A DNA stretch of 64,000 bases from Owenia fusiformis (Eukaryota > Annelida > Polychaeta > Sabellida > Oweniidae), in the NCBI GenBank assembly GCA_903813345.2, contig CAIIXF020000008.1, forward strand, positions 27,820,822 to 27,884,821, given 5' to 3'. The position numbers were made by a program, and so were the translations under genes. Shown here one piece after another: positions 10,996-23,025 of this stretch. Each line of letters begins with the position of its first letter. Positions within the stretch are counted from its first letter, which is position 1. The notes under the pieces are model-generated. The model was not told where the DNA came from. It ran no database searches and saw only the letters and a program-made list of their open reading frames with translations.

Positions 10996-13900
10996 TGTTT
11001 TTGGTCATCAATAAAACTATATTTATATGGTGAGGATTTATGGTTTTGATAACAATAAGCTTCATATATGCTTTAATGTTGTAATTATCATGATGCTTTT
11101 ATGTAGGCTATTAATTACAGTCTGTTCTTTTTGCAATATAAAACTGGTATGTTTATGCAAATTTCGATTGGACTAATATAAAGGGGTTTTGTTTCATTAT
11201 GTGGACTTGAGAAAGTCCGACATACTCATTGCTTCCAACCCAAAACTTAAAATAGGAAGTTATCAAGATCCCAAGAACACGATCGCTACTTAAACAATAC
11301 GTTTGTAAAATCCCGGCGGTCGAAATGCAATCAAACTCTCGCAATCAGGTGCCTAATTAGTCTTATGATCTCTGAAGTTTTACGACTGAACTTTTCAATG
11401 AACTCGTGAGAAGCAAACGCAATCATCACAGCATCATATATACATTTTTCTGGTAAATCTAAAATAGAGTAAAACCCAGGGAAAAAGATCGCGTGCTTAT
11501 TTGATTATTTCATAGGAATTTGGCATATTTCAATTTTGAAATAACAAAAGTCAGTCCCGGAAGAATTTACCAAGCATTCCCTGTTTCGATGCGTTTTTAT
11601 TGCAAGGGCCGTTTGCGCCGATATGAATTCATTAGGGCATTAGGGTTGTGCTTTATTTGTTTTATTTATATAAATGTTATGAAATGTGTACGACACTTTA
11701 ATGAATTATTTTTAGGGTTACAATGCATATTTGACTTCTCCCTCTAAAAGTTTAAAATTCATCATTATACTTTTCTTAGTTTGATTCAATAAAATTAACA
11801 TTGGATTCCAGACAGTTATCAAATTCTCAGACATTTGATTAATATAGATATTTGTTTTGTACTTCCTTTGACCAGTGGCTGGTGTGACTGAGATTCGAAT
11901 CTAATCTGTTTCATTTTTATGTAAATTGAAAGGAATAAAGTTTTATTTTAAGCGTTTTAACAATCCTAACGTTTGGCGTGCAGCTCCACTTAATACACGA
12001 TCAAAGGACAGAATACAGAAATAAGAACATGCCTTTTATTTGTTATTCAAACTCGAGCAATATCCCCGTTATAAAACCAAAATACGCACCTTGGTCATCG
12101 CATAAATGGTCTTACAACAAACCTACATGTGCCGCTTGTGTCTGTAACTTAATAAATGATAAAAAGTACTGAATATAAAATACGATTCTGAATAAAAACT
12201 TTAAGAACGTGGTTTGCGTTATTCATTTATTTATTTATAAGAACGCGCTTGTCTTTTGAACTCTATAAATGAGAATGGAAGTGACCATTAGCTTAATTAG
12301 TAATAGTAATTGTTGTACATGTATTGCTTTCCTTGGTTCTCTAATAATAAAAAATATACGTTCCCAGATAAAAATAAATAGAAGAAGAATCTAGATAACA
12401 GTCTAATAAACAATATCAAGTTTAAAATCCGGCAATAAGCTTACGCGCCGGCCGTTAAAGTTTCTGGATTTAATAACAAAGTACATGTGACTGTAATTAT
12501 ATCCATTGATGTTGTAAACTTTACTACATGTAGGTTTAAACAGAGACGGAGTTATGTTTATGTCTTTTGAACGGTGGCTCTACCTCGATGCATCTGTTAA
12601 TAAATGATACTATAAGCTTTATTGGATCGTGAATTCACCTTTTCAAATTCAAATCCCCAAAAAATAAAGCACACAATTTAAGCGTGACAAAAAAGAGCAA
12701 AACTGAAAACCTGTTAACCTATAGTGCCCGACATTACGTTAATAAATAATTTCCACATGTTGAAATATATCGCTATTTGATTGAGTTCAAGACAGAACTT
12801 TTTGGAATTGTTTCACATAATGTAATATTCCTCGGATTTGATGCATACACATGTTTCACAATCAGAGACAAGGGTCTTATGACGGAGTCTTATATTTGGC
12901 AAACCAATCAACAAGTAGTATTAAACTGTATATTATCACAAAAGATAAATTATCCCTTTTAAAACTGCGGTTAGGTACCATCTTGATTACAGTAAAGACA
13001 GGCCATCTAGGAATTATTTCTGCCTCTCATTCCTTAAACCGGCTTCGTTAAACAGTGCCAAAATATTTAAGTCGGAGCCAAAAACAAGACTATTTTTATA
13101 TTTAAATCCCCTCACCCTGTCAATGTCTATGCCTGCATCTGGTTTTTCCCACCTTTGGGAGGGAGCTAGTATACACATAGATTACTTACTGGCCATGGAC
13201 GGGGGGCACAGAAACGAACATTTTGGGGTCATAAGGGATAATTGGGGAAGGGGGAAGGGTGGTGGTGAATAGTGAAGTCCGGGAGTGAAGTTAAGTGGTA
13301 CTGAAATCTTTCTTAGTGCTTAGATATTTAGTGCTTGAATGGAGACTTGTTTCCACTCCCCGCATTCTAGTAGAATTTAAATATTTGATCCAAAGAGTTA
13401 TTTTAAATCAAACTTGCATTTCGATTAATTATCACTCCCATGATTGTACCGCTTCACTATTGTCTAAGATAATTATAATGAGTTCACGGGACACTATAGT
13501 CTTCCTTTTAAACTTTAGTGGTTGGATGGAGACTTGTTTCCCCACCCCGTACACTAGTAAATTTGTAAATTTTAAATATTTGATTTAGGGAGGTATTTGC
13601 AATCCAACTCTGATGATGCAAGACTAGTCAGCCAAGACTAAATTATGAACTTATTATCATTTAGACTATTGAGTTCATTAAATTATAATTCCATAGATAT
13701 CATATTTAATCCTGTCAACACAATCATGGTATTAATTGGCATGATATGTAATCAGAGACGGTTTAAAAAGTTGTTTAGATTAATGATAGTATTAGGAAAA
13801 ATCCTAATTCAAAGTTTTTGTTCTCTCGCAATACAGAGCAAACCACTCGCCGGGCAAGCATTCTTTAAAAACGTGAAGTTTTCACCATGTTGAGCAGTTT

Positions 13901-14627
13901 TGAAAATTGTACAATTTGAACCATCGCCTTGTATATTTTTATAACTGCCCCCCCCCCTTGACACTCGAGTGTAAGAATCCTTTCCACACTGTCAATGGTT
14001 TTACAAAATAGTTCATGTCAGGAAGGGGGAGGGGTGAGTGTGGAGAACAATCACTGACTGCGCATTTGTATGATTGAACATTATACACTTATCATGAATT
14101 CGTAAAGTTTAGTTTTAAAATAAACATCTTTTATGGACAATATTATATATCAGACTCTTTTATGGACAATTTTATATATGCAAAGAATTATTAAACGCTT
14201 GCTGCATGCAAACATACAACACTTTTTAAATTGGAATACTTTACTTAGTTAATTAAAGTGTCTTTCTAAGACTTAGAAGGAGAAATGTGAGATTTCGAGC
14301 CATATGTCTCAAGAAAATGCTCTTACCTTTCTAGTAGGATGAGTTCAGGTGCCAAAAACAGCTGATCAAAGGATATATATCATTTTCTAATTGAAAATTT
14401 TTGTTGAGCCCTGCATTTTTAACACTGTTTTGACAGGAAGTCATACCCAAAATGAAAACTGAATAAAACAACATTTATCCTAAATGTAGATCAAAATACT
14501 TACTCAGACATGCAAAATGTTATTATTAGTAGTAATGCTGATCATTTTTAAGAAATTTAAGCATGTAAATAAGACTTTTTTCGTCCATGATTATATAGAT
14601 AAAGAATTTCTTCCTTCAGGAAGCTTT
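10996..14627. other. no gene seen; one local duplication
   Basis: AT-rich sequence without a convincing exon on either strand. It contains a degenerate direct repeat (13,330-13,412 and 13,517-13,608, both with GGAGACTTGTTTCC). There is also a C-rich/G-rich inverted pair near 13,947-14,035 that may be a small MITE. Confidence 0.4.
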
Positions 14628-14709
14628 GGCAGTTTGGTGTAGTGGTTAGAGCTTTGGGCTCATTCAGAGTTTTATTCCAAAAGATCTGGGTTCAAATCCC
14701 TCCGGTGGA
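14628..14709 (+). pseudogene. tRNA-like sequence (tRNA relic or SINE head)
   Basis: It has an A-box-like GTGTAGTGGTTAGAGC and a B-box-like GGGTTCAAATCCC at the normal spacing. A possible anticodon stem (CTTTG/CAGAG) and a long variable arm (TTTTATTCCAAAA), as in class II tRNAs, are also present. The acceptor ends do not pair and two T-stem pairs are broken, so a working tRNA is unlikely. Pol III boxes followed by T-rich sequence fit a tRNA-derived SINE head. Confidence 0.5.
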
Positions 14710-15037
14710 ATATGTTTTTATTCTTTATTTTTGTTTTTTTTTCATTTTGATCCACAATATTTCTAAAATTAATTTTTATATATGGCACTTAAACCATATT
14801 TAGTATTTCCAAGGGTTTTAATTTTTAGATGAAATCATAGAAAGTTACTTTAACACAGTACTAGTCTTATGACACACGGATAAGACGTAACTGGTCCGAG
14901 GATAAGCTCTATCTATCTCAATAGTGTGAACTTTTTATTCCTGAGAATTAGTAGTTAGTCTTGCTTATTACTTATGGATAACACATAACGTATTCTTTCT
15001 TAGTAGTGCTTACAAAATAGTGTTTCCCGTTGTGCAA

Positions 15038-16681
15038 GTCATCACATTTAGCAACAAAAGAACTATGGCAAAGCAAATAGAACTTACGCTAGGGAACACG
15101 ATTCTCCCAACTGTTAATACCTTGCAGCATGTAGGTCAACCACTGTCAAATGTCAACAGCAACACAAGTTTAATTGATAACAGACTGTCAAAAGGAAGAC
15201 GTGCTATGAACGCCTATGTAGGGACGACCAATTTCATACGTAATCCTACAAACCCTTTAACAGCAGCCAAACTGTATTGGACAGTAAGCGTCCCGTCAAT
15301 AACGTACGGGATGGAGCTTATACCGTTAACGGATAACGACTACATGAACATTGACAAGGGCCACAGAGGCATCGCCAAGAAGTTACAAGGACTCCCTTCC
15401 AACACGCCTGATGTGGCTGTTCTCCCACAGCTTGGATGGAGCAGCCTCACTTCTACCATTGTCATCACTAAACTGATGTTTCTATGGCACCTACTGACAA
15501 TGATAACGGGTAATGTGTTCAGAAGCATCGCCATAAAGCGTATAACAGCCTTTAAAATGGGATACAAAATGAACCAGATGTCTCCCATAAATGATATTAT
15601 GAAGTTAGCCGTAAGGTACGGATTGGCACAGATTATCTATGATGCGATGGACCATGATACAATACCGTCCAAACTAAATTGGAAACGATCTGTGAAAACT
15701 TGTATCAAAGAATATGAATTGTTACACTGGAGACGTCAACTGAATACATACAATAACCAACTTGATTTATTCAGAGAAATCACACAGGATATAAGACCCA
15801 TCGTTTGGTGGATACTAGCAAGAGATGACTCGAGATTTATCAGAAGATGTTCTCTTATGGTGAAATTATTGACTGGACAGGGACTCTTTAGAACAAATAC
15901 AGGAGCCTCGGACTATATAGCAAACAGTGAGAGAGCATGCCCAACCTGCAACGTGATAGAGACTCTTGAGCATTTCATCTTAGTATGTGAGAGATACGAG
16001 CAATTACGAGGCAACATTCGGCGCATTCTTAATAGAGTATCCAATGGCCCACCTTTATCCAGAGCAATGCAGATGAAGATATGTTTTGGAGGAACTACAG
16101 TAACTGACCTAGATGATTTAAAACTAATTTCTACAGACGTTCAGAGGATGTATATTGCAAGGGCAGGGGAGTAGTTTGACATGTGATTGGCACCTAGGAG
16201 CATTAAATCTATATTTTAAACATACTTAACGCCGATGACAGTACGTTATAACACGACCTTTGATATATGAAAAAGGCAATAATGACCATGAACATAGTAT
16301 CTATTGTATTTTGTATATAGTACTTTTTGGAAGAAGTAAATTTCATGCAATGGCAAAGGGAAGTATGTATTGTAATTGGCAACGAGATGCATTTATGTGA
16401 TATCATATTTTATTGTTTTAACCGTTTCAACAAGTACGACAGAAGTCAGAATGATGTTTTAAATGTGGCCCACTTCTCAACGAGGGAAGCATCGACCTTG
16501 GGGAAGATGTCCGCCTGAGTGGAGAAGATGGGCCATGAACTCAGCGTACCTTGTGTCGACATCCAAATCTTATATTAGATTTTATATTTTTATATTTTTA
16601 TATTCATTATATTTTTGTCAGACAATATTATTAATTATCTCCAATAATGGAGGGAAAATAAATATAATAATAATAATAATT
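15038..16681 (+). pseudogene. Non-LTR retrotransposon (LINE), 3' half of the split copy
   Basis: An open frame runs to the stop at 16,174. It starts at VITFSNKRT, immediately after the point where the 5' half at 1,085-3,091 ends. It covers the RT thumb/connector (LTAAKLYWTVSVPSITYG) and the C-terminal CCHC-like finger ACPTCNVIETLEHFILVC. A 500-bp 3' UTR ends in an (AAT)n tail at 16,663-16,681. By comparison with the LINE near 46.7 kb, the joined halves lack at most one or two residues. Confidence 0.8.
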
Positions 16682-16753
16682 AGACCTCTAATGACTTACA
16701 TTACCTTCTTTTAAATGGCATATTTGAATTCAGTGAAATGTTTTCTCCTTTAA

Positions 16754-17325
16754 AGGGTGACGATTAGCATCCCGTATAAAAACAATATGGCGGCTCCAGG
16801 CGAATCAACTGGATCAGTCCATTTTTAAGAAATAAGGGGAGTTCTGTAAAATCCAGTGTATTGAAATTGTCTTTGAGATAAAGTAATCCGTTTATAATGA
16901 TTTTGAAAACGTTATCCAAAGAGTGATTGCGTTCAAAGAATACATGTACAACAGCCAATATAAATCCTTGTATTAGAAACCGGTTTGTCTTGCTTTGTTT
17001 CGTTTGTAGGATATTTCATATGCCAAGCTGTGTGCTATTACGTTATGGGGAAATTTAGATGCCAATTTTTCCTTATTGTACACAAATAGAAGATCCTGAA
17101 ATTTCACCCATAAATGTGGAATTGATTTGTCAAAATAAAAATCACCCTTTTATAAATGTGTGACGATCTATAATATACCTATACTATATAACAATTAGAG
17201 GTGTTGACACAACGACCTAGAACCTGTAAACCCTTGAGTATTATTCCGGGATCGGGCCTTTTATACTAAACGGTGAGCAACACCAGAAACGAGCGTTCGA
17301 TTTGCTAAACGATATGCGTCACCCT
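16754..17325. mobile_element. TTAA-flanked MITE
   Basis: 572 bp with short terminal inverted repeats AGGGTGACG and CGTCACCCT. It is flanked by TTAA on both sides (16,750-16,753 and 17,326-17,329). TTAA duplication is characteristic of piggyBac-like and Kolobok-like elements. No transposase is present. It contains an AATATGGCGGC motif near 16,784. Confidence 0.65.
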
Positions 17326-17877
17326 TTAATAGCTTTGATTTACACATAATTTTCTATAACAGTTTAAAAAAACTTGGGCCAAATGTCCATAGATGCAATG
17401 CTAAAATTCTTTAAATCCGTGGATTATTTGTATGTCAATCAACATTTGCATGTTTAATCACATCATGTACATAAACAGGGTCATCGTGTGGTACTAGTAT
17501 ATCATTCAAGTTTTATACAGATTCAACAAACACACTTTGATAAATCATGAAATTAAGCCACTTTTCCAAGATTTTAGCATGTAAATGAATGGAGCTCTAG
17601 CCCAAGTTAAAAGCTGAATAAAAGATGGCAGCACGAGATTTCATTGATTTTTCTGCTATTTAGAAACTATCCTATTGAGAAACCAAGGTTTAAAAGGTTA
17701 GAGGTCTGTATCTTACTGAGTATTGCTATGTGGAACTTGATTTTTTGTATGTCACTTAGTCCATGGACGATATAGGTCCATGCTTAGTCTCACCCTAGAG
17801 ATATCTTATATGAAATATCATGCTATAAGAAAATATTTAAGACTCCTTTTTAAAACATTGAAAATGGAGTTGATACA

Positions 17878-17911
17878 ATCATGGGCTTTCATCTAGTTGA
17901 AAGCCCATGAT
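17878..17911. repeat. Short perfect hairpin between 8-bp direct repeats
   Basis: A 14-bp stem (ATCATGGGCTTTCA) with a 6-base loop. GATACAAT occurs at 17,872-17,879 and again at 17,909-17,916. The arrangement resembles a very small palindromic insertion or excision product. Confidence 0.55.
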
Positions 17912-18914
17912 ACAATATCCCACTGGAATAAAATCATTTTAAATGTGCCAAGGGCATTTGTCAAATTCTGTGGATCTTAACTGGAATTGGTACCTAAAAA
18001 GACTGTAGAGAATAATTCTAAATCTTTTTAAGATGGATAAGAAATAATAAAATAAAGTGACTTTCTATTTTGTACTTTAAAAAAGCAGGTATTACTAAGT
18101 CAATTTTTTCATTTTGCATACATTTTATATACAAAATATTCTCGACACTCTTTTCTAGATACATTAGAGCAATATTTTTGGAAATATGAACGATTTAGAC
18201 TGTATATGAAACAGGTTATTTGTTCCTGAAAATAACACGTGAGTCCAATGAGGACTGCGTAAAACTTCCGAACGTAAACATCGACCTTAACTAACTATTA
18301 TAAAGTTATTTGAACATCTTTTTTAATTATCCGTGTTAACTCACGTTCACATGTTACACCGGATCCACACCGGATATTGCTTGTTGGGCATCACACAACA
18401 TTACCGTTCATTATTTATTTGGGATTACACAGGGGTCATTTTTCAAGAGAGTTACTTTGTATTTAAAGTTTTCTTTTAGACTAAGATATATAATAAATAA
18501 GCAAAAATATCATATATTCTTTGATAGCAAGCACATTTTATATGATTTTAATTGGAAATAATATCAAAATGAACTCCAGACTCATAGTGGGTGGTATAAC
18601 TCATTGAACACTGTGCAGTTTTTCTTAAAGTTTATTGTTACATTCTAACGATTTAAATTAGTTTATATTTGTTATAATATCATCATTAAGTGTTTCTAGA
18701 TTTGTTGAACATCACATTACATTACAGATTTTTATTAATCTGAGATTTCAGCAGGGGTCTAGTTAACAAAATAATCAATTATAAAAAAATTTCAAAAATG
18801 TGAAAATATGATGAATTACTAGTGAACAATGATGAAAATTCTTCACCTTGGCCTTGGAAAGTAGGTGAAGCTTCAAAGTTCTGATATTTTGTTTTTATTT
18901 TGGTTTTGGGTCCA

Positions 18915-18976
18915 TTGACCTAACGTGGGAGTATCATCAGATATCAATAGATGATGATATCCCCACGTTAAGTCAA
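18915..18976. repeat. Hairpin with about 25-bp stem
   Basis: The stem is TTGACCTAACGTGGGAGTAT continuing to ATCATCA, against its near-perfect complement, with a loop of about 12 bases. The size is within the range of a miRNA precursor, but a small inverted repeat is just as likely. Confidence 0.5.
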
Positions 18977-19281
18977 TTTTTCTAGTATTTTCCAATCTAA
19001 ACAGAATATATCAAATTATATTGTATTATTTAGGTTCTAAAAAAATATTATACGCGACTATTCTCGTCAAACTTGATGTACAATCCATCTGGTTAATTAC
19101 TTAACCAAACAAAACAAATAATGCACAGCATGGCAGTTAATAGGATTAACCGTTCTACTGGCCTTTTCGTGTCCATTACAAATGTCACAATGCAAATATA
19201 TTTTATTTTGATTGTTCTATTTCTATTTGAAAAAATATTTACAAAATATTTAGAAGAAAGAAAGAAATTTAACTTGATTTA

Positions 19282-20705
19282 AATCAATGTTAACAATGGA
19301 GTAAAATGTTTAAGAAAAATCATCAATTAAAAATCAAAAATTAACTTTCCAATGAGTTAATCGAGTCAATCCAAATTTAACACAATGTTAATCATAGAAA
19401 GAGGGACACTTTACAATCAAATAAATATGAAAAACTTAATTTGCCAATTATTATTTTTTGTGGAAATTAGAACAATTGGCTCTAGATATTAATCCATTCT
19501 AATAAATGGATAAGTTATCAGCGAACAAAACTCATTCCATAGAAATTGATAACTTAGGGATTAAAGTATTACGTATATTGCTCTGACATCAACTCATACA
19601 GTATGTGACCGGTGAAAATCTGCATGATTTTGAAAGAATTGTTGGCCAACAAGGGGAGGCGATCGTTACTCGTTAGGTATAAAATGCGTTGTGTATTTAG
19701 CTGAAATTTGAGCAGTTCTGTATCAAGACTATTTTTGTGATTGGCAAAGTGAATACAAGTGGTTGTTTGTGCCTGTGTAAGATGGGGCCTTAAATGTTGT
19801 TTGTTGTAAACTCAATGTGGCAGAAAAACAATGGAGTAAAAATGTGAGGAAACCCATTGATTAAAAATTAACTTTCCGTTGAGTCAATCAATTGAATCCA
19901 AGTTTTGACACAATGTTAATCATCACATTAGGGACATTATAAATAAATATGAAAAACTTAATTTGCAAATTATTTTTTTGTGGAGCTCAGAACTGTTGGC
20001 TGTAAGAAATTAATCCATTGCCTCTAACAAACGGATTAGTGATCAGTGTTAACGAAACTCATATTAAAAAAATTGAATAATTGGGGATTAAAGTTTTACT
20101 TATCATATTGCTCTGACACACTGTATGTCTATATGTTATTTACATCAGTTTGTTCTACCATGCTCCAATTTGCTCAAAGCGTAATCATCGCTTTGTCAGA
20201 TGAAACATTAGGAATAAATGTAAAATATGCCATTTTCTTTATTTTCATTATCAAACAACTAAACATACCAATCGTCTGTATAAAATGCGTAATGTGTTTA
20301 TTGAATATTGAGCAGTTCCGTGTCATGATTGTTTTTTGGTTGGCAAAGTGAATACAGGTGGTTGTTTGTACCCGTGTAAGATGGGGCCTTAAATGTTGTT
20401 TGCCATAAACTTAATGTGACCGAGAAACAATGGAATGAAAATGTGAGGAAAACCAATTAATTAAAAATTCAAAAATTAACTTTACAATGAATTAATTGAT
20501 TGAATCAAAAATTTAACACAATGTTAATCATAACACGAGGAAAATTATACAATCAAATATATATGTAAAAACTTATTTTTGCAAATTATTTTAGTGGAAT
20601 TAAGAGCCATTAGCTGTAGATATTAATCCTCTAACCCTAACAAACGGATTAATTATCAGTGTGAATGACACTCATTTCATAGGAATTGAATGATTAGGGA
20701 TTGAC
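19282..20705. repeat. Long-unit tandem repeat, about 2.5 copies
   Basis: Three diverged units begin near 19,282, 19,811 and 20,411, with periods of about 536 and 598 bp. Shared landmarks are AACAATGGA(G/A)T, AATTAACTTT, TTAACACAATGTTAATCAT and GATGGGGCCTTAAATGTTG. The third unit is cut off at about 20,705. No stable reading frame is conserved between units, so this is satellite-like, not coding. Confidence 0.7.
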
Positions 20706-21002
20706 GGCCCAAAAATAAACGAGTACAATCGGTTTTTAATTGCAAATGCCAACATATTATTTGCTCCTGACAAGAATATTATTTTATATTATATGGCATT
20801 ATATGTTGTTCCCTTTAAATAATACACGAATAATATTATTAAATCAAAAATAATTCTTAAAAATACGTTTTATATTTTTTCCGCTATAATACAACAAATA
20901 ACTGCCTACTATACAGGAAAAATAGACACGATTCTTTCTTGATGCAACTTATTTAGCAGTATATTAAACATTTTATTCTATATTATTTTTACTTTTTACC
21001 AA
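20706..21002. other. no feature seen
   Basis: Very AT-rich spacer between two tandem arrays. Confidence 0.4.
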
Positions 21003-21515
21003 GTGTTGATATCCTCTATCATGTGTGCGAATTTGGAGAGAATCCACTTGAGCGGTTTTCCTGAGATGGCGATGACAAGAGTAATCAAAAAACTTTAGAA
21101 TGGCCACCAGAAAACAAGATGGCCGCCCAAAAGTTGATCAGCTCATGAAATTGACATCCTCTACCATTTATGCAAATCTGGAGAAGATCAGACAAGCAGT
21201 TTTCCTAAAATGGCGATGACAAGATTTATCGAAAAACCTTCAAAATGGCCGCCTGAAAACAAGATTGTCGTGCCAAAAGTTAACTAGTTCTACAACTTGA
21301 TAATATCTATCTGCCATGTGTACGAATTTGGAGAAAAACCGATGAGTAGTTTTCCTGAAATGACGATGACTAGATATATCGAAAAACCTTCAAATGGCAG
21401 CGGGAAAACAAAATGGCCACCCAAAAGTTAATCAGCTCTATAGAGCTTCATATCCTCTATCAATTGTGCGAGATTGGAAAAAATCCGATGAGCAGTTTCC
21501 CTGAAATCGGGTTGA
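21003..21515. repeat. Tandem array of about 145-bp units with ATGGCCGCC motifs
   Basis: About 3.5 diverged units begin near 21,008, 21,149, 21,296 and 21,441. Each carries the pattern ATCCTCTA, GAATTTGGAG, TTTTCCTGA, GGCGATGAC, AAAATGGCCGCC. AAGATGGCCGCC at 21,117-21,128 resembles a YY1 site. There is no open frame across units. Confidence 0.65.
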
Positions 21516-22422
21516 CAAAAAAGCGGGACGATCACGATAACGATCACGATCATGCCGATGGTGTGATAAAAAGTTGTTTTTGAAGGACTTTTTGTTCAAA
21601 AATTTGTGAACTTATTTCAAAGGATGGGTATCGATATGGTGAACTTTTTTAACACACGTTTTTCTTAAACCAGTCATCAAAAAATTCTGAAAATTTTACA
21701 CATTGTCAATTTAATGGTCATCTTCCGAATGGTAACACTATAATTTGAAATAAATATATATACTTTTCTCTATATTGTTTTAAAAAACACATCAGACACT
21801 TATTTTGTTCTTGGTATCATTTGTTCGGATTGAAATGAAACATCTATCCGAAGCTCATTGGAACAAAATGACATAAACACAACGTGTCTAGGTCTCTCAA
21901 TATTTTAATTTTACAAATGAAAGTTTGGTTGATTTAAAAAAGTATCTTGTTAATGAAATAAAGGGGTTATATTAATTTTCATCTATTTTGGGGGTTTTGT
22001 TTTAATTTTTTGAATACAATCCGTAAATCAACCAAAATATCCTTTGTATAACTATAATATTGAGAGGTCTATTAGAAAATGTTGTATATGCTATTTTGTT
22101 CCCACAAGCTTCGGAAAGATATTTTATTTCATTCTCATGAATTGGTAAAAAGAAACAAAAATCAATTGCACTAAAAACAAAAAATGTTAACAAAAACAGT
22201 TATCGTGTATTTAAATTATTTTCGCATTAAATTGTTGTCAATCAGTCAACATTACATATAAATGAACCTGTTTTTTAACAGAATGTTTTCAATAATTGGT
22301 TTAAGTGAAAAACATTGTTGAATTCAGTTCATCATATCGATACCAATCCTTTCTGTTTTTGCCACACACATCTATTAAGTGTTGAAACGATAAAGTACCC
22401 CCTGTAATTTTCCATTTTAGGG
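21516..22422 (-). other. no independent gene; probable 3' UTR of the small peptide gene
   Basis: AT-rich sequence. On the minus strand an AATAAA-type signal (TTTATT on the plus strand, near 22,122) could end the transcript of the gene at 22,423-22,779. Nothing else was recognised. Confidence 0.3.
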
Positions 22423-22779
22423 TCAAAATCCCATTTCGCCAAAGATACGACGCGTCAGACAAAACTTTTCTGAATATATACATAGAAATACAATTAGAAA
22501 CAAGTAATTTTAATTTGTTCAGTAACTAAAACATTTTTGGGTGCTAGCTTACTACCTACATGACATGTCACTTGATTGCATAACTATAATCCATCATTTT
22601 CACTTTATGAATAATAAAAAACAGCACTTACGTTCCTCACTGCTACTGCTGTGTTTGTTGCTACTACTACTTTTGGAATGCTTTTTGCCTTTCCTCCCCC
22701 ACCCAAATCGCCTTCCTTTATGGCCGCAGATACACGCTTCAATGAAGACAAGCAGCACTATCACTACGATCAGTTTCAT
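22423..22779 (-). CDS. Small secreted basic, Gly/His/Ser-rich peptide (predicted, two coding exons)
   Basis: The first coding exon runs 22,779-22,632. It encodes a clear signal peptide (MKLIVVIVLLVFIEACIC), then a strongly basic segment GHKGRRFGWGRKGKKHSK and a serine-rich run ending SSSSEE. A splice acceptor (TTTTTTCCAG) lies five bases before the ATG, so a 5' UTR exon is expected upstream. The donor AAC|GTAAGT is strong. The best next exon is 22,469-22,423, which adds QKFCLTRRIFGEMGF and a stop, giving 64 residues. That second exon rests only on splice signals and phase. The first exon is convincing. The composition suggests a host-defence or matrix peptide, but no family is recognised. Confidence 0.55.
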
Positions 22780-22813
22780 CTCAACTGGAAAAAATAATAG
22801 CAATAATGCCTAG

Positions 22814-23025
22814 GTCACATTTGCTCAGATTCATCGGCCGGCACACGGCCGATTACAGTATTTTGTTCAAAACTGATATTTCAACTTGCTTCAAATTGAC
22901 CAAACGTTTTTTTAAATCATGTTCAAGTTCTCAGGAGTTCATCTGACCCAAGACATTCCACCTTCAATTTTGAACAAAATACTGAATCGACCGGGCGCCG
23001 GCCGACGATTTGGAGCAACTATGAC
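22814..23025. mobile_element. MITE with GTCACATTTGCT-type termini (copy 1)
   Basis: About 212 bp between GTCACATTTGCTCAGAT and the inverse GGAGCAACTATGAC. Longer inner inverted repeats follow (CGGCCGGC, CAGTATTTTGTTCAAAA). A related element is at 52,918-53,074. It lies directly upstream of the coding exon of the small peptide gene, in its probable 5' UTR intron or promoter. Confidence 0.6.

Larger units (their letters stand above)
17330..19281. other. no gene seen; two hairpins
   Basis: AT-rich sequence with no coding evidence. Two perfect or near-perfect hairpins (17,878-17,911 and 18,915-18,976) are listed separately. Confidence 0.4.

Noticed and set aside
14628-14709. Functional tRNA gene
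   Set aside because: Acceptor arms do not pair and the T stem is broken, so it is listed as a tRNA-like relic or SINE head.
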